From: Bacteroidota bacterium
GTDB lineage: Bacteria; Bacteroidota; Bacteroidia; J057; JAJTIE01
NCBI GenBank assembly: GCA_021300195.1
Contig: JAJTIE010000032.1
Span: forward strand, 1 to 64,000
Length of the DNA stretch: 64,000 bases
Direction: 5' to 3'
Positions 1 through 9,216 of the stretch are shown in pieces; positions within the stretch are counted from its first letter, which is position 1; the number at the start of each line of letters is the position of its first letter. The notes under the pieces are model-generated. The model was not told the DNA's origin. It did not search any database and worked only from the letters and a program-made list of their open reading frames with translations. The position numbers and the translations under genes were made by a program.

Positions 1-377
1 ACGTACTGGTTCCAGTGGCTGGCATACAGGCTCTGGATGAGCTGTAACTCGCCCACATGGGTGCCTCGGTACGTGCGCAACGAATCGGCCACCTGGTCTA
101 CCAGGGTATAGGTGCTTAGTTTTGCCTTTTCTTGTCCCTCGGCCGTGGTGTGGCTATCGCCCAGGTGCTGCTGGATAAGGTGGAGGGTAATGTTGCCTGC
201 GCCAGACTGATAACGGCCCATACGCGGCCTCCACTGTATGCTGTGTAGCTCGATAAAGGCTGCGGGCCAGGTATACAGATGATCGACATTGGTTTCTGGC
301 TGGCCGTTGTAGCGATCTACATACCTGAGGCCTAGCTGCTGTAGGCGGGCTGATAATTCGGTAATGATAGCTTGCAT
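1..377 (-). CDS. Hypothetical protein, C-terminus cut off by window edge
   Basis: An open frame starts with ATG at 377 on the minus strand and runs off the left edge with no stop, giving at least 125 residues. It begins MQAIITELSARLQQLG and continues with a mixed polar/hydrophobic soluble sequence (RYVDRYNGQPETNVDHLYTW near the start). No signal peptide, membrane segment or catalytic motif is visible. Codon use is like the surrounding core genes. The size and N-terminal pattern loosely resemble small phage tail-completion proteins of Bacteroidota, but I cannot assign it. Real coding is supported by the uninterrupted frame and sensible amino-acid composition. Confidence 0.6.
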   Translation of the reverse strand, partial: MQAIITELSARLQQLGLRYVDRYNGQPETNVDHLYTWPAAFIELHSIQWRPRMGRYQSGAGNITLHLIQQHLGDSHTTAEGQEKAKLSTYTLVDQVADSLRTYRGTHVGELQLIQSLYASHWNQY

Positions 378-822
378 GTTTGATGCTTGGGGTTAGGGGT
401 TGAGAATAGGAGAAATTGTTTGCGGTGCTGTTTGTGTGTGTGTTTGTAAGGAGGTAGCTTGTATTGCAAGTACGTGGCGGCAGGCAGCGGGCGCAAGACA
501 TTTTTTTGAGAGCGGTGGGCGCGTGCAGTGCCTGTGATAGGCGGGGCACGCGGCACCCGCGCAGGTTGTATGACATTTTGGGGAAATCGTGTAGGGAAAT
601 AAGGTAGAAGGAGGAGGAGTACCCGGAAAAGATGCTCGCAAAGGGAACCGCCGCAAAGCAATCGCAAAAGCCTGCTCCTGGCAAATAGCCCTTATTCATT
701 GGGGCAGAATCCGTACCGGGAGCGTCAGCTTTCGGTATCGGTACTGTACAGACGGGTAGAAAGGCAGCCTGCCAAGCGGGGTTCAGGCAGAAAAAAACGC
801 ATCTGCAGTGCTTTCAATTTTT
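378..822. other. Intergenic region, no gene seen
   Basis: About 445 bp lie between the start of the leftmost minus-strand gene and the mqnE promoter. The open frames here have low-complexity, implausible translations. A GT-rich stretch lies near 428-446. I see no tRNA, repeat or convincing hairpin. Confidence 0.5.
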
Positions 823-854
823 TTTGAAAATAGAAACCCCCCTCGGTATCTTTG
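823..854 (+). promoter_or_regulatory. Bacteroidota-type promoter of the mqnE operon
   Basis: A TTTG -33 element at 823-826 and a perfect TAnnTTTG -7 element (TATCTTTG, 847-854) are separated by 20 bp, which fits the Bacteroidota sigma-A consensus. The mqnE ATG is at 909, leaving an untranslated leader of roughly 45 bp. Confidence 0.7.
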
Positions 855-908
855 TGGTTAGGAAGAGAAGGACAAAACGGGTGCCCCGTACCCACAAATG
901 TGTTTATC

Positions 909-2060
909 ATGGAAGCCTATACCCCCTACATAGCCGAGGCCAAGCTGAGCACGGAGGAGCTGCAGATATGGCAAAAGGTGCGTGCAACACAGCGGCTTAC
1001 CGATGCCGATGCCCTGTATCTGTACAACAGCCACAACCTGCCCTATCTGGGTATGCTGGCACACCATGTACGCACGCGGCTGCATGGCAAGCACACGTAT
1101 TTCAACCGAAACTTCCACATCGAGCCTACCAACATCTGCATCTATACCTGTGCGTTCTGCGCCTTTGCGCGCCGCCCGGGCGAGGAGGGCGGCTGGGAGT
1201 ACCGGCTGGAGGAGATAGAAGACCAGGTGCGGGCCTACGAGGGCAAGCCCATTACCGAGGTGCACATAGTGGGGGGCGTGCACCCCAAGCGGGGCGTGGA
1301 GTACTATGGCGAGATGATCCAGCGTATAAAGGCCATCCGGCCCGGCATACACGTGAAGGCCTTTACGGCTGTAGAGCTGCGCGTGATGTTTGCCCGCAGC
1401 AAGATGACGACGGAAGAAGGCCTGCTGGCCCTGCGGGCGTATGGGCTGGATAGCCTGCCGGGTGGGGGGGCAGAGATCTTTCATCCGGACATACGCAGCA
1501 AAATATGCGACACGAAAGCCGACACCGAAAACTGGCTGAGCATACACGAAACGGCACACCGCCTGGGCATACCCAGCAACTGCACCATGCTGTATGGCCA
1601 CATAGAACAATACGAGCACCGCGTAGACCACCTGAGCCGCCTGCGCGAACTGCAAGACCGCACGGGCGGCTTTAATACGTTTATCCCACTGAAGTTTCGC
1701 GACGACAACAATGAGCTGAGCTACGTGGGAGAGACCACCCTGATAGAAGACCTGAAAAATTATGCCGTGTCTCGCCTCTATCTGGATAATATTGCCCACC
1801 TAAAGGCCTACTGGCCCATGATAGGCCGCGAAACCACCCAGATGGCCCTAAGCTATGGGGTAGATGACGTGGATGGTACCATAGACGATAGCACGCGCAT
1901 ATATAGCATGGCAGGCAGCGAGGAGCAAACCCCCGCCATGAGCACCCTGGAGCTGATTCACCTGATCAAGCAGGCTGGTTTCCAGCCCATAGAGCGAGAC
2001 ACCCTGTACAATACCCTGCACGACTATAGTGTGGAGGAGTTTGCCGAAATGGCCGTATAG
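909..2060 (+). CDS. mqnE: Aminofutalosine synthase MqnE (radical SAM)
   Basis: MqnE is a radical S-adenosylmethionine enzyme that joins the enolpyruvyl-benzoate product of MqnA to adenosine, making aminofutalosine in the futalosine route to menaquinone. The cluster-binding motif CIYTCAFC (CX3CX2C) lies about 60 residues from the start, after FHIEPTNIC. The downstream segments VHIVGGVHP, SLPGGGAEIF and FIPLKF are typical of the MqnE/MqnC family. The ATG at 909 is chosen because it follows the promoter at 823-854 at a sensible distance; an upstream start would overlap the -7 box. The protein is about 383 residues, normal for the family. It heads a plus-strand operon with a phosphatase gene and mqnA. 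Confidence 0.93.
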   Translation: MEAYTPYIAEAKLSTEELQIWQKVRATQRLTDADALYLYNSHNLPYLGMLAHHVRTRLHGKHTYFNRNFHIEPTNICIYTCAFCAFARRPGEEGGWEYRLEEIEDQVRAYEGKPITEVHIVGGVHPKRGVEYYGEMIQRIKAIRPGIHVKAFTAVELRVMFARSKMTTEEGLLALRAYGLDSLPGGGAEIFHPDIRSKICDTKADTENWLSIHETAHRLGIPSNCTMLYGHIEQYEHRVDHLSRLRELQDRTGGFNTFIPLKFRDDNNELSYVGETTLIEDLKNYAVSRLYLDNIAHLKAYWPMIGRETTQMALSYGVDDVDGTIDDSTRIYSMAGSEEQTPAMSTLELIHLIKQAGFQPIERDTLYNTLHDYSVEEFAEMAV

Positions 2061-2102
2061 CCCCACACCAGCCCATCTGTTGTACCAAGTCTTGTACCAA
2101 GC

Positions 2103-2717
2103 ATGAACCCCCTCCGCCTGTATTTGTTTCGGCATGGCCAAACGGACTATAACCAGCAGCAGATCATGCAGGGAGGGGGGATAGATAGCGACCTGAACGA
2201 GGCAGGACAGCAGCAGGCCCGGGCCTTCTTTGAGTATTACAAAGAAACCCCCTTTGTGGCCTGCTACAGCAGTGGGCTGCGGCGCACACGCCAAACCCTG
2301 AAGCCCTGGGCCGAAGTGGGGCTGCGGCCCGTGCCGCTGCTGGAGCTAAACGAGCTATGCTGGGGGGTGCTGGAGGGCAAACAGCGCGATCCACAAGTAA
2401 ACCAGCTGCTCAGCCACGCCATACAGACCTGGAGTGGCGGCGACACGCACTACGCCGTGCGCGGTGGCGAAAGCCCCGAGCAGGTGTGGGCACGCCTGGC
2501 CCCGCGCATGGACTACCTGCTGCAGCAGCACACACAGGGCAATGTGCTGATCTGTACCCATGGCCGCACACTGCGCATCCTGCTGTGCCAGCTGCTGGGC
2601 TATGGCCTGCCGCAGATGCAACTATTTGCCCACACCAATACAGGCCTCAACATCCTGCGCCGCAGTGGCGACCGTTTTATACCCGAGCTCATTAACGATA
2701 CCGCCCATTTGTCATGA
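2103..2717 (+). CDS. Histidine phosphatase family protein (phosphoglycerate mutase-like)
   Basis: This 204-residue protein has the RHG signature (LFRHGQTDYNQ) with the phospho-accepting histidine near the N-terminus. SSGLRRTRQT supplies the second arginine motif and ICTHGRTLRILL the second catalytic histidine. Members remove phosphate from small metabolites or proteins, and the substrate cannot be read from sequence. It sits between mqnE and mqnA and overlaps mqnA by an ATGA, so it is translated with the menaquinone genes. A role in that pathway is possible but is only inferred from the neighbours. A cobalamin-type or 2,3-bisphosphoglycerate-type phosphatase cannot be excluded. Confidence 0.85.
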   Translation: MNPLRLYLFRHGQTDYNQQQIMQGGGIDSDLNEAGQQQARAFFEYYKETPFVACYSSGLRRTRQTLKPWAEVGLRPVPLLELNELCWGVLEGKQRDPQVNQLLSHAIQTWSGGDTHYAVRGGESPEQVWARLAPRMDYLLQQHTQGNVLICTHGRTLRILLCQLLGYGLPQMQLFAHTNTGLNILRRSGDRFIPELINDTAHLS

Positions 2718-3481
2718 CCCGCGTGTGCGCCGTTTCCTACCTGAATACCAAGCCCTTTCTGGAGGGGCTAAAGCAGGCCTTTGACCCCGGGGAACTGGCC
2801 GTGGACCTGCGGGTACCCTCGGCATGCGCCGAGGCCTTTGCCCAGGGGCAGTGCGAGCTGGCCCTGGTGCCCGCAGCTAGCCTGCTGCTGCTAGAGGAAC
2901 CCCAGCTGCTACCCCACTACTGCATAGGGGCCGAGGGGCAGGTAGACAGCGTGTATCTATTCAGCCAGGTGCCCATACAGGAGGTGGAAACACTGAACCT
3001 GGATGCCCATAGCATGACCAGCAATGCGCTGGCGCGCATCTTGCTACGCGAGCTGTGGCAGTGCCCCGTAGCATTTACGCACCACGACTGGCAACAGGCT
3101 ATAGGGGGCACCACAGCCGGGGTGGTAATAGGCGACAAAGCCGTGGCTGCCAAGGCACAGTACCGCTATGCCTACGACCTGGCAGCGGCCTGGCAGCAGC
3201 TCACGGGCCTGCCCTTTGTCTTTGCCGTATGGGTGTACGAAGCCAGTAGGATAAGCCAGCCCATGCTTGCACGCATCCTGGCCGCCTTTGCCCAAGGCCT
3301 GGCCCGGCGGCAGCAGGTAGCCCGCCAGTGGGCACCCCGTTTTTCGTTAAGCGAGGAACAGGCGCGGCACTACCTGGAGCACAGCATCAGCTATAACCTG
3401 GACGCGGCCAAGCAGCAGGCGCTCGATCTATTTCTGCAAAAGGCCAAGCCGCTTATGCAGATAGGCCAGGCCGACCGATAA
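2714..3481 (+). CDS. mqnA: Chorismate dehydratase MqnA
   Basis: MqnA removes water from chorismate to give 3-enolpyruvyl-benzoate, the first step of the futalosine menaquinone pathway. The N-terminus (VCAVSYLNTKPFLEGL) carries the family's SYLNTxP motif. It is followed by the periplasmic-binding-protein-like core seen in this family, including CELALVPAASLL and the Ser/Thr-rich segment HSMTSNALARILL. Its 255 residues are typical. The start overlaps the phosphatase stop as ATGA. With mqnE 650 bp upstream, the operon holds two enzymes of the pathway; mqnB, mqnC and mqnD are not in this window. Confidence 0.92.
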   Translation: MTRVCAVSYLNTKPFLEGLKQAFDPGELAVDLRVPSACAEAFAQGQCELALVPAASLLLLEEPQLLPHYCIGAEGQVDSVYLFSQVPIQEVETLNLDAHSMTSNALARILLRELWQCPVAFTHHDWQQAIGGTTAGVVIGDKAVAAKAQYRYAYDLAAAWQQLTGLPFVFAVWVYEASRISQPMLARILAAFAQGLARRQQVARQWAPRFSLSEEQARHYLEHSISYNLDAAKQQALDLFLQKAKPLMQIGQADR

Positions 3482-3504
3482 GCCCCACAGCCCGGTTGGT
3501 ATCC

Positions 3505-4497
3505 CTACTCGGCCAGCAAGCGGCGGATGATCTCATCTGCCGTAATGCCATCGGCCTCAGCGTTAAAGCTGGGTACGATGCGATGCCGCAGGGCGGGTAG
3601 CGCAATAGCCTCCACATCCTCTATATCGGGCGAATACTTGCCCCGCATAAGCGCATGCGCCTTGGCCCCCAGTACCAGGAACTGGCTAGCCCGCGGGCCT
3701 GCCCCCCAGCTGAGTAGATCGCGCACCCAGCCCGGCGCCTGTGGGGTGGTAATGCGGGTTTTACCCACCAACTGCACGGCATATTCCACCACGTTTTCAG
3801 CCACTGGCACCTTGCGCACCAGGTCCTGATAGGCCAGGAGGTCCTCCACCTTCAGTATGCTGTTCAGCTCTACTGCCCGGTCGCTGGTGGTGGCCTTTAC
3901 GATCTCTAGCTCTTCAGCCGGGCTTGGGTAGTCCACTTTCAGGTTGAACATAAAGCGGTCCAGCTGGGCCTCGGGCAGGGGATAGGTGCCCTCTTGTTCT
4001 ATGGGATTCTGGGTAGCCAGCACAAAGAAGGGATTACCCAGGGCCATGGTGGTGCCAGCCACGGTTACGCGCCGCTCTTGCATGGCCTCCAGCAGGGCCG
4101 CCTGGGTTTTGGGCGGGGTGCGGTTTATCTCATCGGCCAGCACGATGTTGGCGAAAATAGGCCCCCTGATAAAGCGGAAGTGCTTTTCCCCGCTTGCTTG
4201 GTTCACCTCCAGCACCTCCGAGCCCAGGATGTCTCCGGGCATCAGGTCGGGGGTAAACTGAATACGGCTGAAGCTCAGGCTCATGGTTTGAGACACCGTG
4301 CTTACCAGCAGTGTCTTGGCCAGGCCCGGCACCCCCACCAGTAGGGCGTGGCCCCTGCACAGGATGGCAATCAGCATCTGGTCCACCACTTCCTGCTGGC
4401 CTATGATGGCCTTTCCTATCTCGGCACGCAGTGCCTGCAGCGTACCCGCCAGCTCATCGGCCAGGGCTACTTCATTTTTTACTTCTTGGTTATTCAT
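3505..4497 (-). CDS. MoxR-family AAA+ ATPase
   Basis: This AAA+ chaperone-like ATPase of about 330 residues belongs to the MoxR family. The Walker A motif is GVPGLAKTLLV and Walker B is VLADEINRTPPKTQAALLEAM. The sensor-1 stretch FVLATQNPIEQEGTYPLPEAQLDRFMF and a C-terminal lid domain follow. MoxR proteins usually work with a DUF58/VWA partner in maturing envelope or metalloprotein complexes. Here the DUF58 gene is about 47 kb away (51797-52735). The ATG at 4497 overlaps the stop of the upstream surA-like gene as ATGA, fixing the start and showing translational coupling. It is the last gene of a four-gene minus-strand operon. Confidence 0.92.
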   Translation of the reverse strand: MNNQEVKNEVALADELAGTLQALRAEIGKAIIGQQEVVDQMLIAILCRGHALLVGVPGLAKTLLVSTVSQTMSLSFSRIQFTPDLMPGDILGSEVLEVNQASGEKHFRFIRGPIFANIVLADEINRTPPKTQAALLEAMQERRVTVAGTTMALGNPFFVLATQNPIEQEGTYPLPEAQLDRFMFNLKVDYPSPAEELEIVKATTSDRAVELNSILKVEDLLAYQDLVRKVPVAENVVEYAVQLVGKTRITTPQAPGWVRDLLSWGAGPRASQFLVLGAKAHALMRGKYSPDIEDVEAIALPALRHRIVPSFNAEADGITADEIIRRLLAE

Positions 4498-5888
4498 GGA
4501 CGTACCCAATTGGTCAATGCCTGGCTACAGGCCTCATCTCTTAGTTCGATATACACTTCCCCCCGCACTTTTTTCAGCCAACCCTCCAGAATCTCATTTT
4601 GCTTGGCCGTGAGGGCTGCGCCATGAAATTTTTGATAGTCTTGCTCCAGGGTAGCCTCATGGGGTGCGTAGCGGCGTATCAGGTAGATAAGCTTGTAGGC
4701 TTTTTGCACCTGTATGCCTTGCTTATCTATAAACTCTATCGGCTTGGATATCTCACCCGGCTTTAGCCGGTCTATCTCCAGAAATACGTCGCTCTCCAGC
4801 TGCTCCATGGGGATGCGGTACTCGCCCGATCGGCTGCGGAGGCGTCCGCCCACATCCTTGCTCTGCCGGTCTTCGCTATACTGCACCGCTGCTTTCGTAA
4901 AACTCAGGGTATCCTCCGTCAGGATACGCTGGCGCAGCTCCTCTATCCGGGCTTTCGCTTTTTGCTCATCCACGCTCTCTATCCGGGGCGATAGCAAGAT
5001 GTGTCGTGCATCAATGCAGTTGCCGATTCGTTTTTCCAGCTTGATGATGTGGAAGCCAAAAGGCGACTCGAAGATCTCGCTCACCTCGCCTGGGCTCAGG
5101 CCGTAGGCTACTTCCTCAAACTGTGGCACCATGTCTCCGCGGCAGAAGCGGGGGAGCATGCCCCCGTTGTTTCGGCTCCCGGGATCTTCGCTAAAGGCGC
5201 GTGCTACCGACTCAAAGGGCTCGCCCTCTACCAGCACCATGTTTCTGAACGTCTGCAGGCGCTCGCGGGTGCGCTGTTTGCTTTCATCCGAGGGCACAGG
5301 CTTGATGATGATCTGGGCCAGCTCCAGCTCGGCGGGTAGGTAGGGCAGGCTGTCGCGGGGTATGCTGCGGTAGTAGTCCTTAACCTCGTTTGGGGTAATG
5401 GTGGCATCGTTGTAAATCTTGTTCCGCATGTTCTGGGCCAGCAGCTGATCCTTTATCTGGGGGCGCAGGCCCAGCTTGAACTGCAGGTAAGACTTACCCG
5501 CCACTTCTTCGATGGCCTCGCGCGAGCCGAGCTGGCGCTCCATGGTGGACAGCCGGCGCTCTACCTCCGCATCCACCTGGTCATCGCTTACCTCCAGGCT
5601 GTCTATCTTGGCCTTTGCCAGCAGCACCTTGCCCACCAGCACCTCCTCCAGCACAGTGCAGCGCAGGGTACCGTCGTCCTTCTGTCCGCTTTTTTTGAGG
5701 TAATCAATTTGTGCATCCAGTTCGCTGGAGAGGATAATTTCATCGTCCACAATACCCAGGATGCGGTCTCCGGCCAGGGCCTGCGCCCGGCCGGCGGTGG
5801 GCAGGCAGCCTAGGGTACAGAGCAGGGCCACGTACAGGCCCAGCAGCCTGCTGCTACAGCTGCGCATCTTCCAGGATTTTCTTTTCAT
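4494..5888 (-). CDS. SurA-like periplasmic peptidyl-prolyl isomerase
   Basis: This is a secreted folding factor with a signal peptide (RSCSSRLLGLYVALLCTLGC, cut near AGRAQA). A SurA-type N-terminal chaperone domain follows (ILGIVDDEIILSSELDAQI). Then come two parvulin domains, one from about residue 190 (ELAQIIIKP ... GFHIIKLEKRIG) and one from about residue 300 (ARHILLSPRIES ... GGRLRSRSGEYRIP). SurA proteins escort outer-membrane beta-barrels across the periplasm. The start chosen (5888) lies inside the end of the upstream lipoprotein gene; 5867 is an alternative just ahead of the signal peptide. It is the third of three tandem parvulin-related genes. Confidence 0.9.
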   Translation of the reverse strand: MKRKSWKMRSCSSRLLGLYVALLCTLGCLPTAGRAQALAGDRILGIVDDEIILSSELDAQIDYLKKSGQKDDGTLRCTVLEEVLVGKVLLAKAKIDSLEVSDDQVDAEVERRLSTMERQLGSREAIEEVAGKSYLQFKLGLRPQIKDQLLAQNMRNKIYNDATITPNEVKDYYRSIPRDSLPYLPAELELAQIIIKPVPSDESKQRTRERLQTFRNMVLVEGEPFESVARAFSEDPGSRNNGGMLPRFCRGDMVPQFEEVAYGLSPGEVSEIFESPFGFHIIKLEKRIGNCIDARHILLSPRIESVDEQKAKARIEELRQRILTEDTLSFTKAAVQYSEDRQSKDVGGRLRSRSGEYRIPMEQLESDVFLEIDRLKPGEISKPIEFIDKQGIQVQKAYKLIYLIRRYAPHEATLEQDYQKFHGAALTAKQNEILEGWLKKVRGEVYIELRDEACSQALTNWVRP

Positions 5889-6669
5889 AGGCTCTGATAA
5901 AGTCTCGTGCCTTAATGTCGAGTAAGTTACGTTTAATTTTAGCACGTACCATAGCCAGGGGCAGTCGCTCTCCGGGTGCTAGCCTCAGGCGTATGCCAAA
6001 GGCGTGGTAGCGCATCCCCGCTGGGGCATAGCTGCTTTTGTAGAGGGGGCCATGCTGGCTGCTCAGGCGGTCCAGATCGGTCCAGCCCGTCTGCTCGCCT
6101 ATCCGGCGCAGCTGGGTGGCGGTAGCCAGTGCAGAGGGCAGCTCCATCTCGGCCTTGTGGATTGAGCACCATTCTCTAAGCCGAATATGATCCGCTACAG
6201 CCTGGCTGCACAGCAGGGCGAGCACGTCTGGCGGTAAGGGATCGGGGCTGTGAATATAGGTATACAAAAAAAGTACATTGCTGGCCCGGTAGGCATCTAT
6301 GTGCTGCTGGTAGTAGTGCAGGATTTCCTGGTCGTCTATCCGGAACTGCTGGCTAGCCAGCAGGTGCTGCTGCATTTCGCTGATCATCAGCCGGCGGGCC
6401 TGGGCCTGCATGCGTGCCCGTATCTTCTCGCTTACATCGGGTAGCAGGCTACGGGCATGGGCAGCCAGCAGCACCTCGCGGCGCCAGTTTTCTACATACT
6501 GTTGCGCAAAGTCTGCACTGTCCTGGCCTGCCAGCTCGGCCGGCACCACTGCTGCCACCTCCGAGGCCAGCAGCTGCTGGCCCGCCTCCTCTGCAATGGT
6601 GGGATCGGACGTACAGGCCGACAGGGGCAGGGTTAGGCTAATTATAGAGCTTGCCCAGCACTTTTTCAT
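5854..6669 (-). CDS. Parvulin-associated lipoprotein (SurA N-domain-like)
   Basis: This 271-residue lipoprotein has a short signal peptide ending in the lipobox LSAC (cysteine about residue 19). The body is helical, with a SurA/PpiD-like chaperone pattern (VENWRREVLLAAHARSL, ISEMQQHLLASQQFRIDDQEI, YYQQHIDAYRASN). A recognisable parvulin active-site domain is lacking. The start overlaps the end of the ppiD-like gene by 32 bp and its end overlaps surA, so the three are co-translated. It is probably an outer-membrane-anchored partner of the two isomerases; that role is inferred from gene order and domain pattern. Confidence 0.8.
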   Translation of the reverse strand: MKKCWASSIISLTLPLSACTSDPTIAEEAGQQLLASEVAAVVPAELAGQDSADFAQQYVENWRREVLLAAHARSLLPDVSEKIRARMQAQARRLMISEMQQHLLASQQFRIDDQEILHYYQQHIDAYRASNVLFLYTYIHSPDPLPPDVLALLCSQAVADHIRLREWCSIHKAEMELPSALATATQLRRIGEQTGWTDLDRLSSQHGPLYKSSYAPAGMRYHAFGIRLRLAPGERLPLAMVRAKIKRNLLDIKARDFIRAYEKKILEDAQL

Positions 6670-8641
6670 TTACCGTGGCAGGATAGCGTTTTGCCAGCTC
6701 GTCTAGCCAAGCCTGTTCCAGCTGATTCTGGTAGTCCGATATCACCTCCGATCGGGCTTCCTCCAGGGTTTTCGGGCCGGGGGGTATGTGCTCCATGAGG
6801 TAGAAGAAGGACCATTGGTTATCCTGCTTTTCGGGCTCGGTCATGTATCCTACGGGCTTTGCTGCGTAGTCAGCCGTTGCGGCCTTTTCTACGGAGAAAA
6901 TCAGCTCGCTTGAGCGCACATTCAATTGCTGGAGAACAATGTAAGCATTGGCGCTGTCTGTGCGTCCCGTCTGCTGCAGTTTGGCTACTACTTTTTTCAG
7001 CTCGCTGCTGTCGGGCCCCAGGTACTCCATCATGCGCACACGCTGGCCACCCTGGTACTTGTCTCGGTGCAGTGTGTAGTAGCCTGCCAGGCCGGCACTG
7101 TCCTCCACAGCCCGGCGCCACACTTTCTGCTCGGTAACGGTGAAAAGCAAAATGCCGTCTCGATACTCCTGCATCAGGTAACCAAACTCCGGGTAACGTT
7201 TGGCCAGCTGCTGCTCCTCATAGCCCATCAGGCGGTCTTTGGCTAGTTCGGCCACATCCTGGTCTATGGCCTTTTCCAGTGTGAGGCGGCTCACACTCCT
7301 GCCGCGGTTTTGGGCATTTTGGGCTAGCAGATCCTCCACGGTTGCTTGCTGGCCGGCAAAGCTGAAGAGTGTGGCCGCACGTAGGGTTTCGGATATCTCG
7401 GTACCTGGGTAATCAGGCTTCTGGTAGTCTGGTTTGGCGGTTTGCTTCAGTTCATTCAGCGTGGCCTCGTTCAGGCTAAAACTGTATTGTCGTTTCAGGC
7501 GATCGATCAGCTCCTGTTCCGCAATTTTTGCACGTGCATCTCTGGAAACGCGGGCCTTGAAGTCTGCCCGTACTTGCTCCAGGCTTGGTGCCGCCTCGGG
7601 CCCCTCCACCACCATCACGTGGTAGCCATAGGGGCTGGTGAAGGGCTGCGACAGCTCGCCCGGCACCTGGGTGTATTTGCGATCCTGCAGCGCAGGCACG
7701 CCTATGTAGCGGTCGCCCAGGTTGCCGCCCCGGTCTTTGGTATTGGGGTCGTCGCTGTATGCGGCAGCCACCTCGTCCCAGCTGCTGCCAGTACGCAGCT
7801 TCTGGTAGGCCTCATATACACGGGCTACGGCGGCCAAGCTATCCTTGGCCGCGTAGATCTTTCCCCAGCGCACCAGCAGGTGGCGCACCGTGCGCATGCC
7901 CGTTACGTCCATGCGGTCGTGCACCTTAATGAGGTGGTAGCCAAAGTCTGTGCGAATGGGGGCACTTACCTTGCCCACGGGCGTGCCGTAGGCGGCGCTT
8001 TCAAAGGGGTACACAAAGTCGAAAACGGAGAACCAGCTCAGGTAACCCTGGTTCTGGCGTGCGCTGGGGTCTTCGCTTTCGGCCTGCGCCACGGCGGCAA
8101 AGTCTTCGCCACCCTCCACCACACGCTTGCGCACGGCCAGGGCACGCTGGTAGGCGGCCAGGGTGTCTGCCGGGCTGGCATCCCGGGGCACATTCACCAG
8201 GATATGGCTTACCTTCATGGCCGCCTGGCTACGCCGGTGGGCCTCGGCTATCATGTCATTCAGCACCTCCTTCTCTATCAGGTAGGGCTGGGCCAGCTGC
8301 TTCAGGTATCCGGCCAGCTCTTGCTGAAAAGCCCGGGTGGTATCTATGCCCTGGGCCTCAGCATCCATCACCTTGCGTCTAAACTTGATGTAGAGGTCCA
8401 GATAATCACGATACGCGGCCTGTCCCTTTGTTGCCGCATCGGCATACCCGCCATTGTTTTTTTGAAATACGTACTCGAACTCGTCTTTGTACACCGTTCC
8501 GCCGTTTTCAAACTGAATGAGGGGCTTGCGCTGCTTGGCTGCTGCCTTTCCCTGGGCAGAAGCCGTAGTACAGATGCCAGTAGCGAAAACCAGGAGCAAC
8601 AGTGCTGGAAGCGTAAAGCGCCGCATAGGGGTCCAATTCAT
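6638..8641 (-). CDS. Large periplasmic peptidyl-prolyl isomerase (PpiD/PrsA-like)
   Basis: This secreted chaperone of about 667 residues has a signal peptide (FTLPALLLLVFATGICTTAS, cut before AQGKAA) and two consecutive parvulin domains. The first runs from MKVSHILVNVP to DFGYHLIKVHDR, the second from TVRHLLVRWGK to SPYGYHVMVVEG. A long C-terminal chaperone region follows (residues about 400-667). The longer open frame extends back to 8896, but that part is not signal-like; ATG at 8641 or 8650 is favoured. It is the first gene of the operon ppiD-lipoprotein-surA-moxR. It likely supports outer-membrane protein biogenesis. Confidence 0.88.
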   Translation of the reverse strand: MNWTPMRRFTLPALLLLVFATGICTTASAQGKAAAKQRKPLIQFENGGTVYKDEFEYVFQKNNGGYADAATKGQAAYRDYLDLYIKFRRKVMDAEAQGIDTTRAFQQELAGYLKQLAQPYLIEKEVLNDMIAEAHRRSQAAMKVSHILVNVPRDASPADTLAAYQRALAVRKRVVEGGEDFAAVAQAESEDPSARQNQGYLSWFSVFDFVYPFESAAYGTPVGKVSAPIRTDFGYHLIKVHDRMDVTGMRTVRHLLVRWGKIYAAKDSLAAVARVYEAYQKLRTGSSWDEVAAAYSDDPNTKDRGGNLGDRYIGVPALQDRKYTQVPGELSQPFTSPYGYHVMVVEGPEAAPSLEQVRADFKARVSRDARAKIAEQELIDRLKRQYSFSLNEATLNELKQTAKPDYQKPDYPGTEISETLRAATLFSFAGQQATVEDLLAQNAQNRGRSVSRLTLEKAIDQDVAELAKDRLMGYEEQQLAKRYPEFGYLMQEYRDGILLFTVTEQKVWRRAVEDSAGLAGYYTLHRDKYQGGQRVRMMEYLGPDSSELKKVVAKLQQTGRTDSANAYIVLQQLNVRSSELIFSVEKAATADYAAKPVGYMTEPEKQDNQWSFFYLMEHIPPGPKTLEEARSEVISDYQNQLEQAWLDELAKRYPATVNEKVLGKLYN

Positions 8642-9175
8642 CGTTATCATTTTGTTGTAGTGACCATACAGCCGGATTGACACCGGAGGGGCATGCAAAA
8701 ATAAGATAGCCCGCGTAACAAACGCGACCTCGGCAGATTTTATTCCGTGTAAGGGTGTAGCGAGCGGGGTCGCGCCCAGCCTACCCCCCAAAAAAATATG
8801 GGCACGCCTGGCAGCCGATAGGCCCAGCGTAGTGCTTCGAAAGCCCCCGCTAGGGATACACAAAAAAGGGAACTTCACCAGAACCATCTGCTGCAAGCCT
8901 TGGTATGGGGGCTATACTGAACGGGGTGTAAGCTTCCCCGAAAACTGAGCCATTCGAATGAGAGACGGGGGAAATTTAGCTGACTGGCTTAGACTCAGAA
9001 TAGGGTTAGATAGTTGAATGCTCTTTTGGGGAGGGGCGGTGGTAATTGCAATAGTGCGACCATATTTCTGGCTAAGATTCTTAACCCGGGCGGGCTTAGG
9101 CTTTGCCTCCCCAGGCTTCCGTGCTTCGCGTCCCTGCCCAGCAGGCCCTGCTCACTTTCCCCCGAGAAAGAAAAA
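8642..9175. other. Intergenic region between ppiD-like gene and the island
   Basis: About 530 bp without a convincing gene. It should hold the minus-strand promoter for the folding-factor operon and, near its right end, the old downstream flank of the tRNA-Ala gene. I find no clear TAnnTTTG box. Confidence 0.4.
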
Positions 9176-9212
9176 AGCCTCAAAACAGGCTGTAGAGGCC
9201 GATTTTGAGGCT
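9176..9212 (-). terminator. Intrinsic terminator, original tRNA-Ala terminator
   Basis: A perfect 10-bp stem (AGCCTCAAAA 9176-9185 paired with TTTTGAGGCT 9203-9212) is followed, on the minus strand, by a run of T (complement of the A-rich 9167-9175). It lies 4 bp beyond the left att repeat. Before the island arrived it would have sat directly behind the minus-strand tRNA-Ala gene. Confidence 0.7.
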
Positions 9213-9216
9213 GGAA

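Noticed and set aside
154-699. A 181-residue minus-strand frame near the left edge
   Set aside because: Low-complexity, implausible translation; it overlaps the better-supported edge gene (1-377) in another frame.
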